From assembly GCF_011806525.1 (NCBI RefSeq), contig NZ_JAAVKI010000004.1, positions 487,638 to 551,637 of the forward strand: a stretch of 64,000 bases of DNA, given 5' to 3'. Shown here in pieces: positions 23,762 through 32,761 of the stretch. Position 1 is the stretch's first letter; each line of letters opens with the position of its first letter. Origin of the DNA: Thalassospira sp. HF15. Lineage in GTDB: Bacteria; Pseudomonadota; Alphaproteobacteria; Rhodospirillales; Thalassospiraceae. The notes beneath the pieces are model-generated. The model saw only the letters and a program-made list of their open reading frames with translations, was not told where the DNA came from and made no database searches. Both the position numbers and the translations under genes were made by a program.

Positions 23762-26641
23762 CTATTCGGCGGCATCGACGCGTGGTTTGATCCGACGCGA
23801 CTGTTCGGCCTGACGATCATATTCCACCTGCCATTCGGTCGGGCCATTGGATGACGAAACCTGAACGGCGGTTACCTTGTATTCCGGGCAGTTGGTCGCC
23901 CAGTCGGTATAGTCGGTGGTGATCACGTTGGCCTGTGTCCCCGGATGGTGGAAAGTGGTGTAAACCACACCCGGTGCAACACGGTCGGTAATGGTGGCGC
24001 GAAGGGATGTTTCGCCCGACCGGGATGCCAAACGGATCCAGTCACCTTCACGAATGCCACGCTGTTCGGCATCGTGCGGATGGATTTCCAAAAGATCTTC
24101 CTGGTGCCAGGCCGAATTTTCCGTGCGGCGCGTTTGGGCCCCCACATTATACTGACTAAGGATACGTCCCGTGGTCAGCAGAAGCGGGAAGCGCGGACCG
24201 GTGCGCTCATCCGTTGCGACATATTCGGTGACAACGAACTTGCCCTTGCCACGGACGAAGCCATCAATATGCATGACCGGGGTCCCTTCTGGGGCCTTGT
24301 CATTGCACGGCCACTGAACCGATCCTTTTTCTTCAAGCAGGTCATAGTTCACGTTGGCAAAGCTTGGCGTGGTCGTCGCAATCTCGTCCATGACCTGCGA
24401 CGGATGGGTGTAGTTCCAGTCAAGACCCATTGCGCGGGCCAGGTTCTGGGTGACTTCCCAATCGGCAAAGCCATTCAATGGCGTCATGACCTTGCGCACA
24501 CGGTTGATGCGACGTTCGGCGTTGGTGAACGTGCCATCCTTTTCAAGGAAGGTCGAACCCGGCAGGAATACATGGGCATAGTTGGCGGTCTCGTTGAGGA
24601 ACAGGTCATGGACGACCACACATTCCATCGCCGCCAAGCCCGCCGCCACATGTTTGGTATCAGGATCAGACTGAAGGATATCTTCGCCCTGAATATAGAT
24701 ACCCTTGAACGTACCTTCGACCGCGGCATCAAGCATGTTGGGGATACGAAGACCCGGTTCGTCATCCAGTTTGACGCCCCAGATATCTTCAAAGATATCG
24801 CGGGTGGCACTGTCCTGAATATGGCGATAGCCCGGCAGTTCGTGCGGGAAGGATCCCATATCGCACGAACCTTGCACGTTATTCTGACCGCGCAGCGGGT
24901 TCACCCCCACACCCGGACGACCAATGTTCCCGGTCGCCATGGCAAGGTTAGCAATCGCCATCACAGTGGTCGAACCCTGACTGTGTTCCGTCACACCCAG
25001 ACCGTAATAGATCGCGCCATTGCCACCGGTGGCAAAGGTACGCGCGGCCTTGCGCATGGTTTCACCGTCAACACCGATCATGTCGGCAACGGCTTCGGGG
25101 CTGTGTTTCGGATCGGATACGAACGCCGCCCAATCCTGGAATTCGTCCCAGTCGCAACGTTCACGCACGAACGCCTCGTCAAACAGGCCCTCGGTGACGA
25201 TCACATGTGCAAGCGACGTCAGAACCGCAACGTTGGTGCCCGGCCGCAACGGGATATGGGCAACCGCCTCGATATGCGGGGAACGCACAAGATCAATCCG
25301 GCGCGGATCGATCACGATCAGTTTCGCGCCCTGACGCAGACGCTTTTTCAGGCGGGAGGCAAAGACAGGGTGGCCATCGGTCGGGTTTGCCCCGATCAGG
25401 ATGACAACATCGGTTTGTTCAACAGAATCAAAATCCTGCGTCCCGGCCGATGTCCCAAACGTGGTTTTCAAACCATAACCGGTCGGTGAATGGCAAACAC
25501 GTGCGCAGGTATCAACGTTGTTGTTGCCAAACCCGGCACGGATCAGTTTCTGAACCAGGAAGGTTTCCTCGTTCGTGCAACGCGACGAGGTAATACCACC
25601 CAACGCACCCTTGCCGTATTTGGCCTGAATGCCCTTGAACTTGTCGGCAGTAAAACGAAGGGCTTCTTCCCAACTGACTTCCTGCCACGGTTCATCAACG
25701 CTTTCGCGGATCATCGGGTTCAGGATGCGGTCCTTGTGATTCGCATAGCCATAGGCAAAGCGCCCCTTCACACAGGAATGCCCGCGGTTGGCCTTGCCAT
25801 CCTTGTAAGGAACCATGCGCACCAATTCTTCGCCGCGCATTTCCGCCTTGAACGAACAACCAACCCCGCAATAGGCGCAGGTGGTAACAACCGAATGTTC
25901 CGGCTGGCCAATTTCGATGACTGATTTTTCCTGAAGCGTTGCGGTCGGGCAGGCCTGCACACAGGCACCGCACGACACGCATTCGGAATCCATGAAGTTT
26001 TCATGCATGCCCGGCGAAACGCGGGACTCAAAGCCGCGACCTTCGATGGTCAGTGCAAAGGTGCCCTGCACTTCCTCGCAAGCACGGACACAACGCGAAC
26101 AGACAATGCATTTGGATGGGTCATAGGTGAAATACGGGTTAGTTTCATCCTTGGCCATGTAGCGCGGATTTTCTTCGCCGTTCTGGCGCACCTCAACGTG
26201 GTTTTCACCCTCATAACCATAACGGACATCACGCAGGCCAACCGCCCCTGCCATGTCCTGCAATTCGCAATCGCCATTGGCGGCACAGGTCAGGCAATCA
26301 AGCGGATGGTCAGAGATATAAAGCTCCATCACGCCTTTGCGGATTTTCTTAAGCCGCTCGGTCTGGGTATGGACAACCATGCCCTCTGCCGCGGGTGTCG
26401 TGCAGGATGCCGGTGTTCCGTTGCGGCCTTCGACCTCCACCAGACACAAGCGGCACGACCCAAACGCATCAACCATATCGGTCGCGCACAGTTTCGGGAC
26501 CTGAATACCGGCCTCCATCGAGGCGCGCATGACAGAGGTGCCTTCGGGCACGGTAACGTCCTTGCCATCAATGGTCAGGGTTACCGTCTTTTCGGACTTC
26601 TTGGCGGGGGTTCCGTAGTCAACTTCTTTGATCAAGGACAT
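23762..26641 (-). CDS. fdsA: NAD-dependent formate dehydrogenase alpha subunit (molybdenum)
   Basis: The 959-residue protein oxidises formate to CO2. Its N-terminus has a [2Fe-2S] domain (C52, C63, C66, C80) and a His-Cys3 cluster site (H112, C116, C119, C125). Two ferredoxin-type clusters follow (CIVCSRC and CVSCGAC motifs), then the CAYCGVGC cluster next to the molybdopterin domain. The likely molybdenum ligand is the Cys in TCARVCHSPTG near residue 383. Length equals Rhodobacter-type FdsA. It starts four bases after the fdsB stop. The enzyme is cytoplasmic: no signal peptide or membrane segment is seen. Confidence 0.95.
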   Translation of the reverse strand: MSLIKEVDYGTPAKKSEKTVTLTIDGKDVTVPEGTSVMRASMEAGIQVPKLCATDMVDAFGSCRLCLVEVEGRNGTPASCTTPAAEGMVVHTQTERLKKIRKGVMELYISDHPLDCLTCAANGDCELQDMAGAVGLRDVRYGYEGENHVEVRQNGEENPRYMAKDETNPYFTYDPSKCIVCSRCVRACEEVQGTFALTIEGRGFESRVSPGMHENFMDSECVSCGACVQACPTATLQEKSVIEIGQPEHSVVTTCAYCGVGCSFKAEMRGEELVRMVPYKDGKANRGHSCVKGRFAYGYANHKDRILNPMIRESVDEPWQEVSWEEALRFTADKFKGIQAKYGKGALGGITSSRCTNEETFLVQKLIRAGFGNNNVDTCARVCHSPTGYGLKTTFGTSAGTQDFDSVEQTDVVILIGANPTDGHPVFASRLKKRLRQGAKLIVIDPRRIDLVRSPHIEAVAHIPLRPGTNVAVLTSLAHVIVTEGLFDEAFVRERCDWDEFQDWAAFVSDPKHSPEAVADMIGVDGETMRKAARTFATGGNGAIYYGLGVTEHSQGSTTVMAIANLAMATGNIGRPGVGVNPLRGQNNVQGSCDMGSFPHELPGYRHIQDSATRDIFEDIWGVKLDDEPGLRIPNMLDAAVEGTFKGIYIQGEDILQSDPDTKHVAAGLAAMECVVVHDLFLNETANYAHVFLPGSTFLEKDGTFTNAERRINRVRKVMTPLNGFADWEVTQNLARAMGLDWNYTHPSQVMDEIATTTPSFANVNYDLLEEKGSVQWPCNDKAPEGTPVMHIDGFVRGKGKFVVTEYVATDERTGPRFPLLLTTGRILSQYNVGAQTRRTENSAWHQEDLLEIHPHDAEQRGIREGDWIRLASRSGETSLRATITDRVAPGVVYTTFHHPGTQANVITTDYTDWATNCPEYKVTAVQVSSSNGPTEWQVEYDRQAEQSRRIKPRVDAAE

Positions 26642-26645
26642 CGTA

Positions 26646-28202
26646 TCACTCCGCAGCTATATCAAGCGCGCGTGGCTTGAAGTCATCAGGGAAATGGGTC
26701 AGTGCGCTCAGGACCGGATACGGCGTAAAGCCGCCCAGCGCGCACAGCGATCCGAACTTCATTGTTTCACACAGATCATGCAGCAGTTCGATCTGCAATT
26801 CCGGCTCTTCACCGCGTTCAAGCTTGTCGACCACTTCGGTCCCGCGCACAGAGCCAATGCGACATGGCGTGCATTTGCCACACGATTCAATCGCACAGAA
26901 TTCCATGGCAAAGCGGGCCTGTTTCATCATGTCGACCGTGTCATCAAACACGACAACACCGGCATGACCAATCAGGCCATCGCGCTTGGCGAATTCTTCG
27001 TAGTCAAACGGTGTATCAAACAGTTCCTTGGGGAAATAGGCCCCCAATGGACCACCGACCTGAACCGCCTTGACCGGGCGACCCGATGCGGTGCCACCGC
27101 CTAGCTGCTCAACAATTTCACCTAGCGTCAGGCCAAAGCCGACTTCATAAAGCCCGCCATGTTTGACGTTGCCGGCAATCTGGATCGGGATGGTGCCGCG
27201 CGACCGGCCCATGCCATAATCGCGGTAATATTCCGCACCCTTTTCCAGAATGACCGGAACCGAGCACAGCGAAATCACGTTATTGACCACGGTCGGGCGA
27301 CCAAGGAACCCTTCAAGGGCAGGCAATGGCGGCTTGGCACGGACAACACCGCGCTTGCCTTCCATGCTGTTAAGAAGCGATGTTTCCTCGCCGCAGACAT
27401 AGGCACCCGCCCCCATGCGGACTTCCATATCGAACGCCTTGCCCGAGCCAAGGATGTTATCGCCCAAAACACCGGCCGCACGGGCGACTTCAATCGCCTC
27501 GTTCATCACGTCAATCGCAGTCGGATATTCCGAACGGGTATAGACATAGCCCTTGGTCGCGCCAGTTGCGAGACCGGCAATGATCATGCCTTCGATCAGA
27601 ACGAACGGTTCGCCTTCCATGATCATGCGATCGGCAAAGGTGCCACTGTCGCCTTCATCAGCATTGCAGACGATGTATTTCTGATCGCCTTTGGCTTCGC
27701 GGACGGTATTCCATTTAATGCCTGTCGGGAAACCGGCACCACCGCGACCGCGCAGGCCACTGTCGGTAACGGCCTTGACGATTTCTTCGTCCGTCATCTT
27801 CAGCGCATTTTCAAGCCCGGTCAGGCCTTCATTGGCACGGTAATCTTCAAGCGACACCGGATCAACAATGCCGCAACGCTGGAAGGTCAGACGTGACTGG
27901 CTTTTAAGGAACGGGATATCCTGTGTGCGGCCAAGATAAAGCTTATGTGCGCCGCCGGTCAGAAAATCGGCGTCAAACAATGCGTCGATGTCATCGGTAC
28001 TGACGGGACCATAAGCCACACGTCCGCGCGGCGTTTCGACCTCGACCATAGGTTCCAGCCAATACATGCCAAACGATCCGTTGCGCACAACTTTGACATC
28101 GGCACCGGCATCGGATGCCTTGTCGGCAATGGCGGATGCAACATCATCAGCCCCAAGTGCGACAGAACCTGAATCAAGCGGAACGTAAACCTTGATGCTC
28201 AT
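26646..28202 (-). CDS. fdsB: NAD-dependent formate dehydrogenase beta subunit
   Basis: The 518-residue protein is NuoF-like. It has the NADH site GRGGAGFPTGIKW near residue 168, the FMN site CNADEGDSGTF near 203 and the [4Fe-4S] motif ESCGKCTPCRIG near 440. An N-terminal thioredoxin-like domain of about 110 residues is fused to it, as in other FdsB/FdhB proteins. It passes electrons from the alpha subunit to NAD+. Its ATG overlaps the fdsG stop by four bases. Confidence 0.95.
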   Translation of the reverse strand: MSIKVYVPLDSGSVALGADDVASAIADKASDAGADVKVVRNGSFGMYWLEPMVEVETPRGRVAYGPVSTDDIDALFDADFLTGGAHKLYLGRTQDIPFLKSQSRLTFQRCGIVDPVSLEDYRANEGLTGLENALKMTDEEIVKAVTDSGLRGRGGAGFPTGIKWNTVREAKGDQKYIVCNADEGDSGTFADRMIMEGEPFVLIEGMIIAGLATGATKGYVYTRSEYPTAIDVMNEAIEVARAAGVLGDNILGSGKAFDMEVRMGAGAYVCGEETSLLNSMEGKRGVVRAKPPLPALEGFLGRPTVVNNVISLCSVPVILEKGAEYYRDYGMGRSRGTIPIQIAGNVKHGGLYEVGFGLTLGEIVEQLGGGTASGRPVKAVQVGGPLGAYFPKELFDTPFDYEEFAKRDGLIGHAGVVVFDDTVDMMKQARFAMEFCAIESCGKCTPCRIGSVRGTEVVDKLERGEEPELQIELLHDLCETMKFGSLCALGGFTPYPVLSALTHFPDDFKPRALDIAAE

Positions 28203-28663
28203 GATCCCACCTTTTCAAGAATGCGATCCGCACTGACGCGGCCAACAACCTTGCCATCAACCATGGCAGCCGGCGCACAGGCGCACAGGCCAAGACAGAA
28301 AACAGGTTCCAGCGTGATCTTGTGATCAGCCGTGGTTTGCGACCAGTCAACTTTCAGATGACGGCGGATCTCATCACCAAGGGCATCGGCCCCCATCGCC
28401 TGGCAGGCTTCGGCCCGGCAGATTTTGATGACATGCTTGCCAGCTTTTTCTTCGCGGAAGTCATGATAGAAACTTGCCACCCCATGGACTTCCGCCCGGC
28501 TGAGGTTCAGCTTCTTTGCGATCGTCTGAAGCGCGCCATCAGGGATATGGCCAAATTCTTCCTGCACCTCGTGCAGAATTGGCAATAGCGGCCCTTCCAA
28601 AGTGATCAACCGATCACAAATGGCAGCGACGCGGACATTTTGGTCCTCGGTCGTTTCCGACAT
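28199..28663 (-). CDS. fdsG: NAD-dependent formate dehydrogenase gamma subunit
   Basis: The 154-residue protein is NuoE-like, a thioredoxin-fold [2Fe-2S] carrier. Its cluster cysteines are in KICRAEACQAMG and VFCLGLCACAPA. ATG 28663 is chosen because GAGAGAGG lies upstream and the length then fits the family; a longer frame from 28732 is less likely. It begins the fdsGBA-fdsD-fdhD operon. The LysR gene ends 111 bases upstream in the same direction, and this gap probably holds the promoter. Confidence 0.93.
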   Translation of the reverse strand: MSETTEDQNVRVAAICDRLITLEGPLLPILHEVQEEFGHIPDGALQTIAKKLNLSRAEVHGVASFYHDFREEKAGKHVIKICRAEACQAMGADALGDEIRRHLKVDWSQTTADHKITLEPVFCLGLCACAPAAMVDGKVVGRVSADRILEKVGS

Positions 28664-28774
28664 GCAAGCCTCTCTCTCAAGCATGTTATCAAATTCTTGT
28701 TTATTCTGAACAGTGTCAGGCATTGTGCCCACCTGTTCAATAAAGCCATCCCGTTACGCGATAGCGAAAACCTA

Positions 28775-29668
28775 TCAAGCGGTTTGCAGCTCGGAAATTC
28801 GGGCGGCTTCTTTTAAAAGTGCTGAAACCACAGGGGTTGCAGGTTCGCGTTTTGCCGCGATCAGTCCGACTTTATGCGTGGCGTCCGGTTCAATGATCGG
28901 GATCGATTTTACCCGGTCGCGCATTCCAAAACTTTCGACCATTTTTTCAGGCATGATGCTGGCCCAGTTGCCGGTCTGAACGTGGGTAAACAGCGCAATC
29001 ATCGAATCACTTTCTAGCGTCGCACTGACCTTCGCGCCGGCGGCATCAAGATGCTGATCAATGATGCGGCGGTTCTGCATGTCCGGTGTCAGAAGACACA
29101 ACGGCAATTTGGCAGCTTCGCGCCAGGTGATCGTTTCCTTACCGGCCAGATCATCGAGGTTTGAGGTCACCAACTGATACCGTTCGCGATAGAGCGGTAT
29201 GGCGGTTACCCGCCCGAGCGGCTCATTATCAAGATAGGTTATGCCAGCATCAATCCGAAGGTCATCCAGCAATGCCTTAATTTCGGCCGAGGTTCGCGAC
29301 AGGATGGCAAAGCTGACATCGGGGTGTTTTTCGCGAAATGGTGTCGTCAGTTCATGGATCATCGCAAGGGCGGTCGGGATAACGGCAATCTGCACCTGCC
29401 CGGTCAAACCGAACCGCATGGCGCGCATTTCATCGCGCATTGAACGGGTGCTGCCGACAATATGGCGCGCCCATTCAAGAACCCTTTCGCCTTCGGGTGT
29501 CAGCCCCTGATAACGTGATCCGCGTTTGACCAATACGACGCCAAGATGATCTTCAAGCTGGCGCAAGGCGCTTGAAAGGGTTGGTTGGGTCACGCCGCAA
29601 TGTTCGGCAGCATGTCCAAAATGCTGCTCGCGGGCGAGGACCATAAACATTTCGAGTTTATCAATCAT
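28775..29668 (-). CDS. LysR-family regulator (probable fds regulator)
   Basis: The 297-residue protein has an N-terminal LysR helix-turn-helix (HFGHAAEHCGVTQPTLSSALRQLE, residues about 16-40) and a C-terminal substrate-binding domain. It lies directly upstream of fdsG in the same orientation, as in other alphaproteobacterial fds loci. Formate or a related small acid is the likely effector, but this is inferred. Its own promoter region (29669-29800) carries no obvious T-N11-A half-site that I can defend. Confidence 0.85.
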   Translation of the reverse strand: MIDKLEMFMVLAREQHFGHAAEHCGVTQPTLSSALRQLEDHLGVVLVKRGSRYQGLTPEGERVLEWARHIVGSTRSMRDEMRAMRFGLTGQVQIAVIPTALAMIHELTTPFREKHPDVSFAILSRTSAEIKALLDDLRIDAGITYLDNEPLGRVTAIPLYRERYQLVTSNLDDLAGKETITWREAAKLPLCLLTPDMQNRRIIDQHLDAAGAKVSATLESDSMIALFTHVQTGNWASIMPEKMVESFGMRDRVKSIPIIEPDATHKVGLIAAKREPATPVVSALLKEAARISELQTA

Positions 29669-29779
29669 GGCGTATCCGGCATCGCTCGTGGATGCTCTTT
29701 AGGGCATTGGCGGCGACCGCAGTATCTGATCGCGTTGTTCGGGTTGAACACTTGGTTTCAACGGGAAAGTGTTCTGAGT

Positions 29780-29866
29780 GCAGGATAACCGATTACCCCT
29801 TCGGGCATAAAGGTTATTCCTGCAACAGAACGCAGATCCGGGCTGGATGAACGGAACCCGGATCTG
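29780..29866. repeat. Two inverted repeats in the LysR upstream gap
   Basis: Hairpin A: about 29780-29790 pairs with 29812-29822 (GCAGG-ATAACC against GGTTATTCCTGC, one bulge). Hairpin B: CAGATCCGGG (29833-29842) pairs perfectly with CCCGGATCTG (29857-29866). Neither is followed by a T-run. They lie between the OFA gene terminator and the LysR start. Confidence 0.6.
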
Positions 29867-29901
29867 GCCCCTGACGCTTTGGCATGATGTCCCACTCATG
29901 C

Positions 29902-29970
29902 CCTGTTTTACCGGCAAGTGGACAGAGCCAGTAAAACAGGCGCCAGCCAAGGGTGTGTTGGCTGGCGCCT
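29902..29970 (-). terminator. Terminator of the OFA transporter gene, overlapping a second inverted repeat
   Basis: AGGCGCCAGCCAA (29938-29950) pairs perfectly with TTGGCTGGCGCCT (29958-29970). On the minus strand it is followed by GTTTTAC, giving a Rho-independent terminator ten bases after the stop. A second perfect 10-bp inverted repeat (29902-29911 with 29931-29940) overlaps its distal arm, so the two structures are mutually exclusive in part. Confidence 0.8.
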
Positions 29971-29979
29971 CTGGTCAGG

Positions 29980-31713
29980 TTAAGCTTTGGACGCTGCTTC
30001 GCCCGTGCTCGCAGCACCACCAGTCTCTGTTTCCATGTGGTGCTTTTCATGGATCGGGCTGACCAGCTTGTTGGCAATCAGCGCAATTGCAAGAAGAGCC
30101 GCCATGGCATACATGGTGGTGTTATAGAGGCTTGAGGTCGGATCGACCGTGCCTGCCGGTGCGATTTCCATCAGACGTCCGATGGTCACCGTTTTGGCCG
30201 CAACCAGTTGATCAAGCTGGGCAATACCAGCACCGAACTTTTCCTGGAACGCTGCCGGGTCAACCTTTGCGGCCAGATCCTTGATCGAACTGGTGACCGA
30301 GGCCTGACGCAGCTGGGTAATGGCAAGCGGACCAAGAACACCGGCCGTGCTCCATGCGGTCAGAAGACGACCATGGATACCGCCGACATATTTGGTGCCG
30401 AAGATATCGGCAAGATAGGCCGGAATGGTTGCAAAGCCACCGCCATACATCGTGAAGATGATCATGGTTGCGGCATAGAACATGACAAGCCATGTCACAG
30501 CCGGATTGATGCTGACCTGTTCTGCGGCAAACGGGATCGACAGATAAAGAACGATGCCCAGAATGAAGAAGCAGTAATAGGTGTTCTTGCGCCCGATATA
30601 GTCAGACATCGACGCCCAGAAGAACCGGCCGCACATGTTGAACACTGAAATCATGAACACATAAGTCGCTGCAAAGGCAGAGTTCACAACAAGCGGCAAC
30701 GTCGTGCCAAAGATTTCCGTCATCATGGTTTTGGCAACGCCAATCACCCCGATGCCAGCTGTCACGTTAAAGCAGAGCACAATCCACAGCAGATAGAACT
30801 GCGGGGTTTTAAGCGCCTGATCAATGTGAACGTTTGCATGCGTGATCATACGTTTGGAAGCTGTATCCGCCGTCGGCGGGGTCCAGCCAGCCGGCAGCCA
30901 TCCTTCGCGCGGCACGCGATAGGAGAAGGAGGCAATAATCATCACGATGAAATAGGCAACGCCGAGCGTAAAGAAGGTTGCAGCTGCCCCGGTATTCCCG
31001 GTTCCGGCAACATAAACGCCTTCTTCGATGGGTACCGGTGCTGCGGCAACCTGCGCGGCACCTGCAACCACGACTTCAACCATCTGACCACCGACTTCGG
31101 CCATGCGCTTGCCACCCTCGGTAACGAGGTTTACGGCACTTTCCGGACCAAGATATTCCGGCACCTTGTAGAACGCGGACAGCAGGCTTTCCTTGATCGG
31201 GGTTGCGATCATCGCACCACCGCCAAAGCCCATAATTGCCATACCGGTCGCCATACCGCGGCGGTCCGGGAACCAACGGATCAGCGTTGATACCGGCGAC
31301 ACATAGCCAAGACCAAGACCACAGCCCCCCAGCGCGCCATAACCCAGATACACCAGCCACAACTGATGGGTCATGATGCCAAGGCCACCGATGATGAAAC
31401 CACCACCCCAGCAGAAGGCCGCAACAACACCGACCATACGCGGGCCGACTTCTTCAAGCCATTTGCCGCCAAATGCCGCAGCAAGGCCAAGGAACACGAT
31501 GGCCACGGAGAAAATCCAGACAACGGATTGCAGGCCCCAGTCACCGGAGCTTGCACTGACCACGCCAAATTCCTTGATTAGTGGCGGGTTGAAGATACTC
31601 CAGGCATAAACGGAGCCGATGCACAAATGAATGGCGATGGATGCTGGTGGTACTTTCCAGCGATTGAAATCGTCGCCAGCGACGATGTGTTCTTTCTTGA
31701 GCTTGTCAAACAT
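29980..31713 (-). CDS. OFA-family (oxalate/formate antiporter) MFS transporter
   Basis: The 577-residue membrane protein starts with HLCIGSVYAWSIFNPPL, a hallmark of the OFA branch, followed by about twelve membrane segments. Family members exchange oxalate, formate or other monocarboxylates. It is longer than classical OxlT (about 420) because of a soluble, Ala/Val-rich insert near residues 205-260 and another polar insert near 480-540. ATG 31713 follows GGAGG. Its place beside the formate dehydrogenase locus suggests formate or a related acid as substrate, but the LysR and fds genes are separated from it by a terminator. Confidence 0.82.
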   Translation of the reverse strand: MFDKLKKEHIVAGDDFNRWKVPPASIAIHLCIGSVYAWSIFNPPLIKEFGVVSASSGDWGLQSVVWIFSVAIVFLGLAAAFGGKWLEEVGPRMVGVVAAFCWGGGFIIGGLGIMTHQLWLVYLGYGALGGCGLGLGYVSPVSTLIRWFPDRRGMATGMAIMGFGGGAMIATPIKESLLSAFYKVPEYLGPESAVNLVTEGGKRMAEVGGQMVEVVVAGAAQVAAAPVPIEEGVYVAGTGNTGAAATFFTLGVAYFIVMIIASFSYRVPREGWLPAGWTPPTADTASKRMITHANVHIDQALKTPQFYLLWIVLCFNVTAGIGVIGVAKTMMTEIFGTTLPLVVNSAFAATYVFMISVFNMCGRFFWASMSDYIGRKNTYYCFFILGIVLYLSIPFAAEQVSINPAVTWLVMFYAATMIIFTMYGGGFATIPAYLADIFGTKYVGGIHGRLLTAWSTAGVLGPLAITQLRQASVTSSIKDLAAKVDPAAFQEKFGAGIAQLDQLVAAKTVTIGRLMEIAPAGTVDPTSSLYNTTMYAMAALLAIALIANKLVSPIHEKHHMETETGGAASTGEAASKA

Positions 31714-31906
31714 GACGATGTTGTCCTCCCTGTATCGGGATTTACCCTGCCCGTCCCCGTCACGCGATTGGCCCAAGATTGGTCATGGTGCAAGGCAAAC
31801 AAGGTTAAATCCGGAGTTCTCATCGTGGCAATCGCCATGCCATAGCGAAACAAGCCCGGTTTTCTGTCATTCTTCCAGACTGAAACGGGTTGCTGCAGCG
31901 CACGCG

Positions 31907-31964
31907 CATGGACAAAATGTCCATGGATTTATGCGCGCATAAATTGCATAGAGACAAAATGTCC
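31907..31964. promoter_or_regulatory. Repeat/palindrome cluster upstream of the OFA transporter gene
   Basis: Within the 429-bp gap 31714-32142 there are two exact copies of GACAAAATGTCC (31911-31922 and 31953-31964) exactly 42 bases apart. The first is part of an 8-bp-arm palindrome (CATGGACA-AAA-TGTCCATG, 31907-31925). Between them lies a perfect 18-bp palindrome ATTTATGCGCGCATAAAT (31927-31944). This looks like a multi-site operator. No ORF is evident in the rest of the gap. Confidence 0.55.
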
Positions 31965-32142
31965 ACTCGCATTTGCAGCAAATTTAACCTGAAAATCCAA
32001 ACATTGAAGGCCACCACATCATCAGCAAGATACGCTTCCGGCAAGACAGTCTACCGCTCGCGATAATCTTTTGATTATGCCTTAACGTTAATACGATAAG
32101 GGCTTGGCACTTTGACGATTGACCGACAAACATAGGCTCCAC

Positions 32143-32691
32143 ATGCGCGACATTGTTACCGACAGATTGATTATCAGGCGTTTTTCAGAGGCCGATGCCG
32201 CCGAGCTTTTTGAGTATATCTCCAACCCGCGCGCAAATTGCTTTATGGCTGATAAAGTCTCAACTTTGAAACAAGCGAAGGTAATGGCCCAAAAACGTGC
32301 GAACGATGCGTCGTGTGTCGCCGTGTGCCTGAAAGAAACAGGCGCTTTAATTGGTGAGCTCATGCTCCATCAAGATGACGAGCACCAAGCCGACACCTAT
32401 TCCGTTGGATGGAACTTCAATGGAAAGTTTGAAGGCAAGGGATACGCCAGTGAGAGCGCACGTGCCTTATTCGAGCATCTGTTTACGCAACGGAACGCAC
32501 GAAGGCTCTATGCCTATGTCGAGGACGATAACTTCAAATCGCAGAAGCTTTGCGAAAAACTTGGTATGCGCAAAGAAGCTTGCTTCATGGAGTTTGTTTC
32601 GTTTGTTAACAATCCTGACGGCACGCCGAAATACGAAAACACTTTTCAATACGCCATCCTGAAAAAGGAATGGTTGCGCCAACACACCTAA
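32143..32691 (+). CDS. GNAT-family N-acetyltransferase (RimJ/RimL type)
   Basis: The 182-residue protein has the acetyl-CoA-binding region near residues 90-115 (VGWNFNGKFEGKGYASESA) and the typical RLYAYVEDDNFKSQKLCEKLGM segment near 130-150. Members acetylate ribosomal proteins, other protein N-termini or small amines; the target here is unknown. It starts at ATG 32143, preceded by AGG, with a weaker TTG alternative at 32119. By eye its G+C is lower than that of its neighbours, which may mean recent acquisition. It stands alone between oppositely read genes. Confidence 0.8.
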   Translation: MRDIVTDRLIIRRFSEADAAELFEYISNPRANCFMADKVSTLKQAKVMAQKRANDASCVAVCLKETGALIGELMLHQDDEHQADTYSVGWNFNGKFEGKGYASESARALFEHLFTQRNARRLYAYVEDDNFKSQKLCEKLGMRKEACFMEFVSFVNNPDGTPKYENTFQYAILKKEWLRQHT

Positions 32692-32761
32692 AAAAACAAA
32701 ATTCCAACGCGTTACCACGTTCCGTGACTTAGACCCGGCCCACTACTAAAACATGGTTCAT

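Noticed and set aside
23945..25489. 514-codon open frame opposite fdsA
   Set aside because: Long antisense frames are common in high-G+C genes; fdsA is certain on the other strand and this translation is rich in His/Arg/Gly with no family features.
32101..32124. Possible sigma54 promoter (TTGGCAC) before the GNAT gene
   Set aside because: The -12 TTGC element is missing at the required spacing.
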